The notes under the pieces are model-generated. The model worked only from the letters and a program-made list of their open reading frames with translations. It ran no database searches and was not told the origin of the DNA. From an uncultured Bacteroidales bacterium (lineage in GTDB: Bacteria > Bacteroidota > Bacteroidia > Bacteroidales > JAUNSR01), in assembly GCA_947074145.1 (NCBI GenBank), contig CAMTOJ010000042.1:1-33511 (forward strand): 33,511 bases of DNA, read 5' to 3'. Both the position numbers and the translations under genes were made by a program. Numbering within the stretch: the first letter of the stretch is position 1; every line of letters starts with the position of its first letter. Positions 16,578 to 24,332 of this stretch are shown piece by piece.

Positions 16578-17663
16578 ATGATAGAATTAATTAAGATTAA
16601 GAATTATAAATCTATAAGGGAGCTTATTCTGCCTATGAGAAGAATTAATATTTTAATAGGCTCTAATGGTGCAGGAAAATCTAATTTGATTTCTTTCTTC
16701 AAAATGATTCAGGAGATATATAACCAAAGATTTGGAGCTTTTACGATGAGTCAAGGTATTGATAACATTTTATATTTTGGCAGAAATTCTTCTGAATCTT
16801 GTTATGGCTTGATTGATTTTAATAACAATAATGCTTTCTTTTTCGAAATACGTCCTATGCAAAATAGGAAAGGATATATTGAATATACCGGCGATTATTT
16901 CAATAATAAACATGAGGGAAATAAAGATTACTCGTTATGGAATAGAACATTATGGGATAGTAATGAAGAAGAATCTATGATTATTGATAATAAAACATGG
17001 AGAGCCGGTTATTTGAAAAATTACTTAACAAGTTTTACGACTTACCATTTTCATGATACAAGTGCAAATTCTCCATTAAGAAGGGAGTGTAAGATTGGGG
17101 ATAATACATTTTTGCGTCAAGATGGCTCTAATCTTGCTGCTTATTTATATCTATTAAAAGAAAAATATCCGCATGCGTTTAAATTGATAGAGGGTGTAAT
17201 TAGATCAATAGCACCATATTTTCAAAGTTTCAATCTTCACCCCGATAGATTTGATGATACAATAATAGAGTTGGAATGGAAAGAGAAAGATTCTGATATG
17301 TATTTAAACGGATATAATTTTTCGGATGGTACAATTCGCTTTATTGCATTAACAACACTTTTGCTTCAGCCGGATACTCCTGAAGTCATCATTATTGATG
17401 AACCGGAACTTGGTCTCCATCCTGCAGCTATAGAAAAATTAGCATCAATGATTAAACGAGCATCTCTAAAGAGTCAAATAATAATATCTACACAATCTTC
17501 TAATTTGATAGATTATTTTGATGCTGAGGATATTGTGGTTGTTGATAGAGAGAATAAGCAATCTGTTTTTAGAAGATTAGATGAACAAGAGTTAACAGCT
17601 TGGAAAGACGATTATAGTCTTGGTCAGATTTGGGAGAAGAATATTATAGGAGGACAACCATGA
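16578..17663 (+). CDS. AAA (OLD/SMC-like) ATPase paired with DUF4276
   Basis: The 361-residue protein has a split ABC-like ATPase domain. Walker A is GSNGAGKS (28-35), a signature-like NFSDGTIRF lies at 247-255, Walker B is IIIDEPELGLHP (271-282), and the switch region is ISTQSSNL (303-310). The middle (60-230) is lineage-specific. This is the class of ATPase that partners small TOPRIM proteins as a split OLD-like nuclease. The stop overlaps the start of the DUF4276 gene by 4 bp (ATGA), so the two are translationally coupled. It is likely the sensor or motor of the pair; the trigger is unknown. Confidence 0.88.
   Translation: MIELIKIKNYKSIRELILPMRRINILIGSNGAGKSNLISFFKMIQEIYNQRFGAFTMSQGIDNILYFGRNSSESCYGLIDFNNNNAFFFEIRPMQNRKGYIEYTGDYFNNKHEGNKDYSLWNRTLWDSNEEESMIIDNKTWRAGYLKNYLTSFTTYHFHDTSANSPLRRECKIGDNTFLRQDGSNLAAYLYLLKEKYPHAFKLIEGVIRSIAPYFQSFNLHPDRFDDTIIELEWKEKDSDMYLNGYNFSDGTIRFIALTTLLLQPDTPEVIIIDEPELGLHPAAIEKLASMIKRASLKSQIIISTQSSNLIDYFDAEDIVVVDRENKQSVFRRLDEQELTAWKDDYSLGQIWEKNIIGGQP
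17648..17653 (+). promoter_or_regulatory. Strong Shine-Dalgarno before the DUF4276 gene
   Basis: AGGAGG lies 6 nt before the ATG at 17660. Such sites are rare in Bacteroidota, and I see none this strong in front of the other genes here. It decides the start: an upstream in-frame ATG at 17630 has no such site and would overlap the ATPase by 34 bp. Confidence 0.75.
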
Positions 17664-18319
17664 AAAGAGTAGAAATTATAGTAGAAGGGCAAACTGAACA
17701 AGAGTTTGTAAAAGAACTAATAAAACCTTTTTTATTGTCAATCAATCCAACTATTTATGTAACTCCCATTCTTATCAGAACAAGTTCAAATGGAAGAGGC
17801 GGTTTTAGTAATTATCAACATCTAAAAAATGATATAACAAGAACTCTAAGTTCAAGATCAAATGATCTTATTGTCTCAATGTTTGTAGATTTTTTTCGTA
17901 TTCCGACTTCTGTTCCTAAATATAAAGAAATAATGGCTAAAGGAGTGCATTTAGATCAGGTAGCTCAATTGGAAGCTGCTATAGATATTGATATTAAAGA
18001 TCGTCGTTTCATTCCTTATATACAATTACATGAATTTGAAGCTTTATTGTTTTCATCAAATATTGGATTTGAAAATTATTTTATACCTGAACATGCAGAA
18101 CAAACAAATATAATAGTAACTGATTATGATAATCCTGAAGAGATTAATTCATCTCCTGAAACCGCACCTTCAAAAAGGCTAATAAAAATCAAATCAGATT
18201 ATGATAAAGCTCTTGAAGGTAATCTAATCGCTTTAGAAGTTGGTATGACAACAATTATGCAACGTTGTCCAAGGTTTAAAAGTTGGATTGATCTACTGGT
18301 ACAAAAAATTAATGAATGA
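17660..18319 (+). CDS. DUF4276 (TOPRIM-like) protein
   Basis: The 219-residue protein begins with IIVEGQTEQEFV (5-16), the glycine-glutamate motif of the TOPRIM-like fold. It continues with MFVDFFRIPT near 79-88, the acidic second motif, then RRFIPYIQLHEFEALLF near 120-136, which is the DUF4276 hallmark. A C-terminal helical part ends in CPRFKSWIDLL. It is always expected beside an AAA ATPase and is probably the nuclease or effector half. The gene is coupled to the ATPase by the ATGA overlap, and the methyltransferase begins 3 bp after its stop. Nuclease activity is inferred from the fold; the second motif has a single Asp (VDFF), so metal binding should be tested. Confidence 0.85.
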   Translation: MKRVEIIVEGQTEQEFVKELIKPFLLSINPTIYVTPILIRTSSNGRGGFSNYQHLKNDITRTLSSRSNDLIVSMFVDFFRIPTSVPKYKEIMAKGVHLDQVAQLEAAIDIDIKDRRFIPYIQLHEFEALLFSSNIGFENYFIPEHAEQTNIIVTDYDNPEEINSSPETAPSKRLIKIKSDYDKALEGNLIALEVGMTTIMQRCPRFKSWIDLLVQKINE

Positions 18320-18322
18320 TAT

Positions 18323-19966
18323 ATGACTCAAAATAATTTACAGAAATTAGAACTTACCTGGATTGGTAAAGGGAAGGAAACTAAACTTGAACCCCGTATT
18401 TTAATTGAAAATCCTGAATTTAGTTATGGAGAATCAACGACAGAAAATATGTTGATTCATGGAGATAATCTACTTGCATTAAAAGCGCTTGAACAGGAAT
18501 ATTCGGGAAAGGTGAAATGTATCTATATAGATCCACCATATAATACCGGTAATGCTTTCGAGCATTATGACGATGGCATAGAACACTCAATTTGGTTATC
18601 TTTAATGAGTGAAAGACTTAAGATTCTGCATAAACTTCTTTCTGCGGATGGATCTCTATGGATAACTTTGGATGATTGTGAAGCTCATTATTTCAAAATT
18701 ATTTGTGATGAAATATTTGGAAGAAACAATTTTGTCGCTACAACCATTTGGCAACATAGTTTGCAAAGTAAAGGATATCCCGGTAAATTTTCACTACATC
18801 ATAATTATACTTTTTGTTATAGAAAAACTGAAACCTTTATATTAAATTCTTTGGAAAGAACAGATAAACATAATAAAAATTATTCAAATCCCGATAATGA
18901 TCCTAAAGGTCCTTGGAGAAGTGGAGACGTGAGAAATAGCTTAGTTCGCAAGAATCTTATGTATGATATTAAGACTCCATCTGGTAAAATTATTAAACAT
19001 CCTGAAAAAGGATGGCGATTTAGTTTTGAAACTTTTGAGAAAGAATTATCGGAAGGGAAAATAATATTTTCTAATAATGAAGATCGTATAATTCGTAAGA
19101 TTTATTTAAAAGATCAAAATGGACGAGTTCCAGAGACTATTTGGTTTGCAGAAGAAACGGGAACTACACGAGAGGCTAATGCTGAAATTAAAGCATTGAA
19201 TTTTGATACAGTGTTTGATACTCCAAAACCAGAACGCTTAATAGAGCGAGTTCTTACATTAGCAACTAATCAAGGAGATCTTGTCCTAGACAGCTTTTTA
19301 GGATCAGGCACAACAGCAGCTGTAGCTCAAAAGATGGGTCGCCGTTGGATTGGAATTGAACTAGGCGAACATGCCAAAACTCATTGCTATCCACGAATGA
19401 AACAGGTAGTAGAAGGAACAGACAAAGGGGGTATTAGTAAAGCTCAAAACTGGAACGGTGGTGGTGGATTCAAATTTTATACACTTGCACCAAGCTTATT
19501 AAAGGAGGATAAATTCGGCAATTTAGTAATAAATAAAGAATATAATGCTGATATGCTGGCTGCGGCTATGGCAAAACAAGAAGGTTATACCTATCAGCCG
19601 GATAGTGAAATTTATTGGAAGCAGGGACAAAGCACCGAACAGGATTATATTTATACCACTACTCAATTTATCACATTAGAGATGCTTGAAGCCCTACATG
19701 ATCAAATGGGAGATGGAGAATCATTATTGATTTGTTGTTCGGCATGTCAGAAAGAGTGTAAAAACAGATTTGAGAATATCACAATAAAAAAGATTCCACA
19801 TATCTTATTGGGACGTTGTGAGTTTGGGAAAGACGATTACTCTTTGAATATTATTGATATGCCTGCCATTGATAATATTGAAGAAGAAGAATATGATGAA
19901 ACAGGGCAAAATATTCCGGAATCTGGAACAGGTGTGACCAATGAACAAAGAGGTTTATTCGACTAA
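18323..19966 (+). CDS. Type III Mod-like DNA adenine-N6 methyltransferase (beta class)
   Basis: The protein predictably methylates adenine in a specific DNA sequence, marking self DNA. The 547 residues show the permuted order of beta-class enzymes: HGDNLLALKAL (46-56), catalytic DPPYNTG (70-76), a central target-recognition region (about 150-290), then the SAM-binding motif DSFLGSGTTAA (323-333) with GIELGEH (344-350). The C-terminal part carries a Cys cluster (CCSACQKEC) that may bind metal, and an acidic tail. It looks full-length and active. The matching Res-like gene is not adjacent: two small genes lie between. The recognition site cannot be predicted from sequence. Confidence 0.92.
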   Translation: MTQNNLQKLELTWIGKGKETKLEPRILIENPEFSYGESTTENMLIHGDNLLALKALEQEYSGKVKCIYIDPPYNTGNAFEHYDDGIEHSIWLSLMSERLKILHKLLSADGSLWITLDDCEAHYFKIICDEIFGRNNFVATTIWQHSLQSKGYPGKFSLHHNYTFCYRKTETFILNSLERTDKHNKNYSNPDNDPKGPWRSGDVRNSLVRKNLMYDIKTPSGKIIKHPEKGWRFSFETFEKELSEGKIIFSNNEDRIIRKIYLKDQNGRVPETIWFAEETGTTREANAEIKALNFDTVFDTPKPERLIERVLTLATNQGDLVLDSFLGSGTTAAVAQKMGRRWIGIELGEHAKTHCYPRMKQVVEGTDKGGISKAQNWNGGGGFKFYTLAPSLLKEDKFGNLVINKEYNADMLAAAMAKQEGYTYQPDSEIYWKQGQSTEQDYIYTTTQFITLEMLEALHDQMGDGESLLICCSACQKECKNRFENITIKKIPHILLGRCEFGKDDYSLNIIDMPAIDNIEEEEYDETGQNIPESGTGVTNEQRGLFD

Positions 19967-19979
19967 AAATATATAGCTT

Positions 19980-20690
19980 ATGCAACAACTTTATGATATA
20001 TATTGTGATGAAAGTTGTCATTTAGAGAATGACCGACAAAAAGCAATGACCATCGGGGCTATTTGGTGCCCCGATAACAAACGTAAGTCAATATTTCAGG
20101 CTTTAAGAGAGATTAAAATTAAGCATGGATTAAAATCTGATTTTGAATTGAAATGGAATAAAGTATCGATGTCAAAGATAGATTTCTATAACGATATTGT
20201 TAATTATTTTTTCGACAATGATGATCTGCATTTTCGGGTTCTTGTAATCCCCAATAAAGAGGAACTTCGTCATGATCTTTATGGGCAGACTCATGATGAG
20301 TTTTATTATAAGATGTATTTCGATATGCTTAAAACTATTCTTGAGCCACAAAATGCTTATAATATATATATTGATATAAAGGATACGCAAGGTCAGCATA
20401 AAGTAGAAAAACTTCATGATGTGCTTTGCCATAGTCAGTATGATTTTGATAAAAGCATCATTAAGCGAGTACAGCAAGTTGAATCTAAACATGTAGAGCT
20501 TGTTGCTTTAGCAGATCTCTTTATTGGTGCTATATCCTATCTTCATAGAGAACTTACAACAAGCGAAGCAAAACTTCAGTTAATAGAAAATATACGAAAG
20601 AGAACGGGATATACATTAAGGACAAGTACACTTTACCGAGAAAATAAATTTAACGTATTTATCTGGAAACCGGGATATGGAAGAAAATAG
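19980..20690 (+). CDS. DUF3800 protein (RNase H-like fold, putative nuclease)
   Basis: The 236-residue protein has the DUF3800 pattern. It begins YDIYCDES (5-12, Asp10), has a central strand with IYIDIKDT (129-136, Asp132) and ends the core with LVALADLFIGAISY (174-187, Asp179). The spaced acidic residues fit an RNase H-like metal site, and DUF3800 proteins are frequent passengers in defence loci, though their activity is poorly defined. It follows the methyltransferase by 13 bp and overlaps the next gene by 14 bp, so it belongs to the operon. Confidence 0.8.
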   Translation: MQQLYDIYCDESCHLENDRQKAMTIGAIWCPDNKRKSIFQALREIKIKHGLKSDFELKWNKVSMSKIDFYNDIVNYFFDNDDLHFRVLVIPNKEELRHDLYGQTHDEFYYKMYFDMLKTILEPQNAYNIYIDIKDTQGQHKVEKLHDVLCHSQYDFDKSIIKRVQQVESKHVELVALADLFIGAISYLHRELTTSEAKLQLIENIRKRTGYTLRTSTLYRENKFNVFIWKPGYGRK

Positions 20691-21174
20691 TTATTTTGAA
20701 TTACCCGACCTCATTGAGTTGACCGATTTTAATGGGAATTTTAAACAATATTTAGAAGCAGTTTATGCATTGTTTAAACGAGATTTTATTGACTCTAAAC
20801 CTGTTTTCAGAGGTATTAGGCTCGGTCTAAAGAAGTTCCCTATTAGTGAAGATAAGGAAGCTACTTTTTGGCATATGACATCTGAAGGTGAAAATGAAGA
20901 AAATCGTAATCCTGATTTACGCAGACTGGAAAGAATACAATGGCCAGCACCAATGATTAATGAATCAACACATCCTTACCTGAAAGTATGGGAAAACAAA
21001 AGAGGAAATAAGCATAATATTCTGATTTTCCATGAAAACGAAAATTACTTGGTAATTCTACGAAAAGGGAAAGATTATTTATTGCCATGGACAGCATATC
21101 TGATAAGCGATAAAGCTCGTAAAAAGAAACTAATTAAAGAGTATGAGGCATATATAAAAGCAAAATCCGCTTAG
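20677..21174 (+). CDS. Small operon protein, possibly a BECR-fold RNase
   Basis: I do not recognise this 165-residue protein with certainty. It has a conserved-looking core: FWHMTSEG (64-71, His66), NPDLRRLERIQWP (78-90) and a last strand pair YLVILRKGKDYLLPWTAYLI (124-143), followed by a Lys-rich helical tail. The His, the Arg-rich stretch and the terminal Thr-Ala-Tyr strand resemble barnase/EndoU/colicin/RelE-type (BECR) RNases, which would make it a toxin-like effector. That is a pattern impression, not a match. No antitoxin gene is evident; the start overlaps DUF3800 by 14 bp, so production is tied to it. It could equally be a structural subunit of the complex. Confidence 0.6.
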   Translation: MEENSYFELPDLIELTDFNGNFKQYLEAVYALFKRDFIDSKPVFRGIRLGLKKFPISEDKEATFWHMTSEGENEENRNPDLRRLERIQWPAPMINESTHPYLKVWENKRGNKHNILIFHENENYLVILRKGKDYLLPWTAYLISDKARKKKLIKEYEAYIKAKSA

Positions 21175-21211
21175 CTTTAGAACTAAACGGACTCGTTCCT
21201 CCTTACAACGC

Positions 21212-21283
21212 ATGGTCGATGAGATGGCGCAAAGATATCTCTTTGTATCTATAAAAACAAATATTGAATCAAAAAGATTATGA
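21212..21283 (+). CDS. Possible 23-residue small ORF coupled to the Res-like gene
   Basis: An ATG at 21212 opens a 24-codon frame whose TGA overlaps the ATG of the next gene by 4 bp, as at other junctions of this island. The surrounding 105 bp are less A+T-rich than most gaps here, and the same frame stays open upstream of the ATG. It could be a coupling leader peptide, a remnant of a longer gene, or chance. Confidence 0.25.
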   Translation: MVDEMAQRYLFVSIKTNIESKRL

Positions 21284-23973
21284 ATAACATAGCAAATAAT
21301 ATAAAACAACGACTTTCTATGCGTGAACCTTTATGCGCGGCATTAGACGTTGTTGTACAAATTACTGATAAACTTAAGCTGGAAAAACAATATAAAGAAA
21401 ATGCTGTAGAGCAGTTTCTAATAAAAGAATTAACAGCAGTGAACGAACTTTTTCCGACCTGTACCAATTTCGAACGAGATTTTCCATCGATAGCATTTTC
21501 TATTGCTACAGGAATAGGAAAAACTCGTTTGATGGCTGCTTGTATTGCTTATTTATATTTAAAAAAAGGGATACGTCATTTCTTTGTATTAGCTCCGAAT
21601 TTAACTCTTTATGAGAAATTAATCAGGGATTTTAATGATATATCCTATTCAAAATACGCATTTAAAGGTCTAACAGAATTTGTACACAATCGACCGGTTG
21701 TTATAACCGGAGAAAACTATGATCAGGCTCGGGGTTTGTTTTCTGACACAGAGATTCAAATAAATATATTTAATATAGCAAAATTCAATTCGGATAATAA
21801 AGGAGGAAAAGGTGGTACACCAAAGATGAAGCGTTTAGCAGAATGTTTAGGACAGTCATACTACGATTATTTGGCCGGATTAGACGATTTAGTGATTCTT
21901 ATGGATGAAGCACATCGTTATCATGCCGATGCGTCCAAGAAAGCGATTAATGAGTTAAGACCTATTTTGGGTATCGAGCTTACAGCTACTCCTATTGACG
22001 AGAAAGGAAAAGCCTTTAAGAATATTGTTTTTGAATATAATCTTGCACAGGCTTTAGCAGATGGTAAATATGTGAAAAATCCTACCGTAGCAAAACGTAA
22101 GAACTTAGAACGGGGAACATTAACAGACAAAGAGTTGGATGTTTTGAAACTGGAGGATGCAATTAGTGTGCATGAGATAACTAAAGTAGAGCTTGAACTT
22201 TATGCCTGTAATAATGAGGTGCAGATTATAAAACCTTTTATATTGGTCGCTTGTAGAAATATCCAGCATGCGATGGAAACGGTAGAATTGATCGAAAATG
22301 AACTTTTTTCGGGTAGATATAAAGGCAAAGTTTTACAAATAGATAGTTCAACTAAAAAAGATGAAGATATAGATAAACAATTTATTTCATTAGAAAACCC
22401 TGAAAATGAGATTGAAATTGTGGTTCATGTAAATATGCTAAAGGAGGGATGGGATGTAACCAATTTATATACTATTGTCCCTTTACGTGCAGCCGATGCA
22501 ATGGTATTGATTGAACAAACGATTGGCAGGGGACTTCGTTTGCCTTACGGTGGAAAACGAACAGGAAACAAAGAGGTGGATAAACTCACTATCATTGCTC
22601 ATGAAAATTTTGAAGCGGTATTGGCTAAAGCAAAAGATCCGAAATCCCTTCTTAGTAAATTTAGTTTTGTGGAATTAGATGAAGACGATACCAAAGAAAG
22701 ATCTGTTGTTATTTCTGCCAAAACTACTATCGAAAAAAAGTTAGAGAAAGAGCAAGAAAAAATAAAGGCTCTTGAAAATGAATATCAGCGAAAACAGGCT
22801 CAAACTTCTTTAGATGCAAAAAAAGCTATTTTAAATGTGATTCCTCAATTCAATTCTTTTTCCGGTGTTAAAAGTAAAGAGGATCTTACTAAGCCGGAGG
22901 TCATGACTCAAATAGTAAAAGAAGCTGAAAAGGTAATTAGGTCTACCAATGATAATAATCTATTTTATGACCAGGAAGTCGAAGATAAGATTACGCATTT
23001 AAATACAGTAGCAGAATTAATGATAGTGGAGTATAGAAATAATATTATAGAGATTCCACGAATGATAATTCAACAACAACAAGTTGAAGCAAACTTTGAT
23101 TGGTTTGATTTGAATACAAAAGAAGGATTTTCAATACCGGCCTTGCAGCAAGAGATTATGCGCATTAATCTTGTTGATCAAAGCGAAGTAGAGATATTAC
23201 AGGCTAAGTCAAGTGGTATTTATGGAAATCCGATACAGGAGATTGTGGTGCAAATGATGAATTATGATGATATAGATTATGATAATAACTCTGAGTTATT
23301 ATATCATCTTGCTAATCAGGCTTACATTGCTATAGAGAGTTATAACTCCGATAAAACTGCAATTCCACAAGCAGTTCATCAATATAAAGGAGTAATAGCT
23401 GATCGTATTTATCGTCAAATGAGAGAACATTTTTCATTGACCTCTGTCGATTATATTAAACCTAAAGTTTTACCTTTTATAGAAATACTTACTCCAAATC
23501 TTACTGAAATTATTTCATATGGTTATCGTGATTATAGGGATATAATCAATCCTCCGTCATTAGTTAGAAAATATATATTCAGAGGCTTCGAAAAGGCATG
23601 TCATTTTGAATACAAATTCGATAGTAAAACCGAACAGGATTTTGCTTATATATTAGAAAATGACAGAAATGTATTAAGATGGTTACGTCCCGCACAAAAT
23701 CAATTCCGTATATACTGGGATAATAACTCTAAGCGTTATGAACCTGATTTTGTAGTCGAAACAGCAGATGTTATTTATTTGGTTGAGACTAAAGCGCAAA
23801 AAGATATTGATAGTAAAGATGTTTCAGCTAAAAAAGAAGCAGCAGAAAAATATTGTGAGTATGCATCTGAATATACAGCGGAATATGGAGGAAAACCTTG
23901 GAAATATGTAATTATTGCTCATGATGATGTGAATAGGACAGCAGCCTTTGATTATATTATTATAAAGTCGTAG
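21280..23973 (+). CDS. Type III Res-like helicase with C-terminal PD-(D/E)XK nuclease
   Basis: The protein predictably translocates on and cleaves DNA lacking the partner methylation. In its 897 residues Walker A is ATGIGKT (76-82, Ile where Thr is usual), the DEAH box is MDEAHRY (208-214), TATP is at 235-238, and the second lobe shows EGWDV and QTIGRGLRLP near 390-430. A coiled region (about 480-520) follows. The C-terminal nuclease has an upstream acidic SKTEQDF, then YEPDF (820-824) and VETK (835-838), the PD...ExK triad. All key residues are present. It is separated from its Mod-like partner by two genes and closes the operon; 105 bp separate it from the preceding gene. Confidence 0.9.
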   Translation: MNNIANNIKQRLSMREPLCAALDVVVQITDKLKLEKQYKENAVEQFLIKELTAVNELFPTCTNFERDFPSIAFSIATGIGKTRLMAACIAYLYLKKGIRHFFVLAPNLTLYEKLIRDFNDISYSKYAFKGLTEFVHNRPVVITGENYDQARGLFSDTEIQINIFNIAKFNSDNKGGKGGTPKMKRLAECLGQSYYDYLAGLDDLVILMDEAHRYHADASKKAINELRPILGIELTATPIDEKGKAFKNIVFEYNLAQALADGKYVKNPTVAKRKNLERGTLTDKELDVLKLEDAISVHEITKVELELYACNNEVQIIKPFILVACRNIQHAMETVELIENELFSGRYKGKVLQIDSSTKKDEDIDKQFISLENPENEIEIVVHVNMLKEGWDVTNLYTIVPLRAADAMVLIEQTIGRGLRLPYGGKRTGNKEVDKLTIIAHENFEAVLAKAKDPKSLLSKFSFVELDEDDTKERSVVISAKTTIEKKLEKEQEKIKALENEYQRKQAQTSLDAKKAILNVIPQFNSFSGVKSKEDLTKPEVMTQIVKEAEKVIRSTNDNNLFYDQEVEDKITHLNTVAELMIVEYRNNIIEIPRMIIQQQQVEANFDWFDLNTKEGFSIPALQQEIMRINLVDQSEVEILQAKSSGIYGNPIQEIVVQMMNYDDIDYDNNSELLYHLANQAYIAIESYNSDKTAIPQAVHQYKGVIADRIYRQMREHFSLTSVDYIKPKVLPFIEILTPNLTEIISYGYRDYRDIINPPSLVRKYIFRGFEKACHFEYKFDSKTEQDFAYILENDRNVLRWLRPAQNQFRIYWDNNSKRYEPDFVVETADVIYLVETKAQKDIDSKDVSAKKEAAEKYCEYASEYTAEYGGKPWKYVIIAHDDVNRTAAFDYIIIKS

Positions 23974-24000
23974 GTAAATTTATAATCTAATACAGATTTG

Positions 24001-24288
24001 ATGATAACAAACATAGACATAAAAGATATTGCTAGTTTTGATGAAATCGGAATCAATCTATCAGATTTACAGAAAGTAAATTTTATTTATGGAGAAAATG
24101 GAAATATAGATTAAAAAAAAGATAGTAGATGAATTAAAAGAAAGAGGGATAAAAAAGAACCATATTATATATAGATGGATTTTAAAAAAAGATTAATCGA
24201 AAATAACATCAAATATGAAGTATTTATAAACAATATGAATCACAATTCAGAGAGGCATTTAATAAATTATATTGAATATTTTAATTAG
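24001..24288 (+). pseudogene. Debris of an AAA_13 (RloC/PrrC-like) ATPase and other gene fragments
   Basis: Position 24001 opens 37 codons whose end, KVNFIYGENGN, is the start of the Walker A region of AAA_13 ATPases, but the frame hits TAA (24112-24114) before the GKT. One nucleotide out of frame, 24122-24196 reads VDELKERGIKKNHIIY, a string like those in DUF4143-type AAA proteins. Then 24175-24288 is an open 37-codon frame of unknown origin. Nothing here can encode a whole ATPase, so several deletions must have occurred. The region 23974-24332 is otherwise empty. Confidence 0.55.
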
Positions 24289-24332
24289 AAAATATCTTTA
24301 GAGAAATGAAGTTTGAATAATATTCTATTATT

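Noticed and set aside
17630..17659. Upstream ATG for the DUF4276 gene
   Set aside because: The AGGAGG at 17648 points to the ATG at 17660, and the family starts with the strand carrying VEGQTE.
13664..23973. BREX or DISARM identity of the operon
   Set aside because: There is no PglZ, BrxC/PglY or BrxL gene for BREX, and no DUF1998 or PLD protein for DISARM; only the SNF2 helicase and a methylase are shared in kind.
18323..23973. Ordinary type III restriction-modification system
   Set aside because: Mod-like and Res-like genes are separated by two other genes and share an operon with a second helicase and an ATPase pair, which plain type III systems lack.
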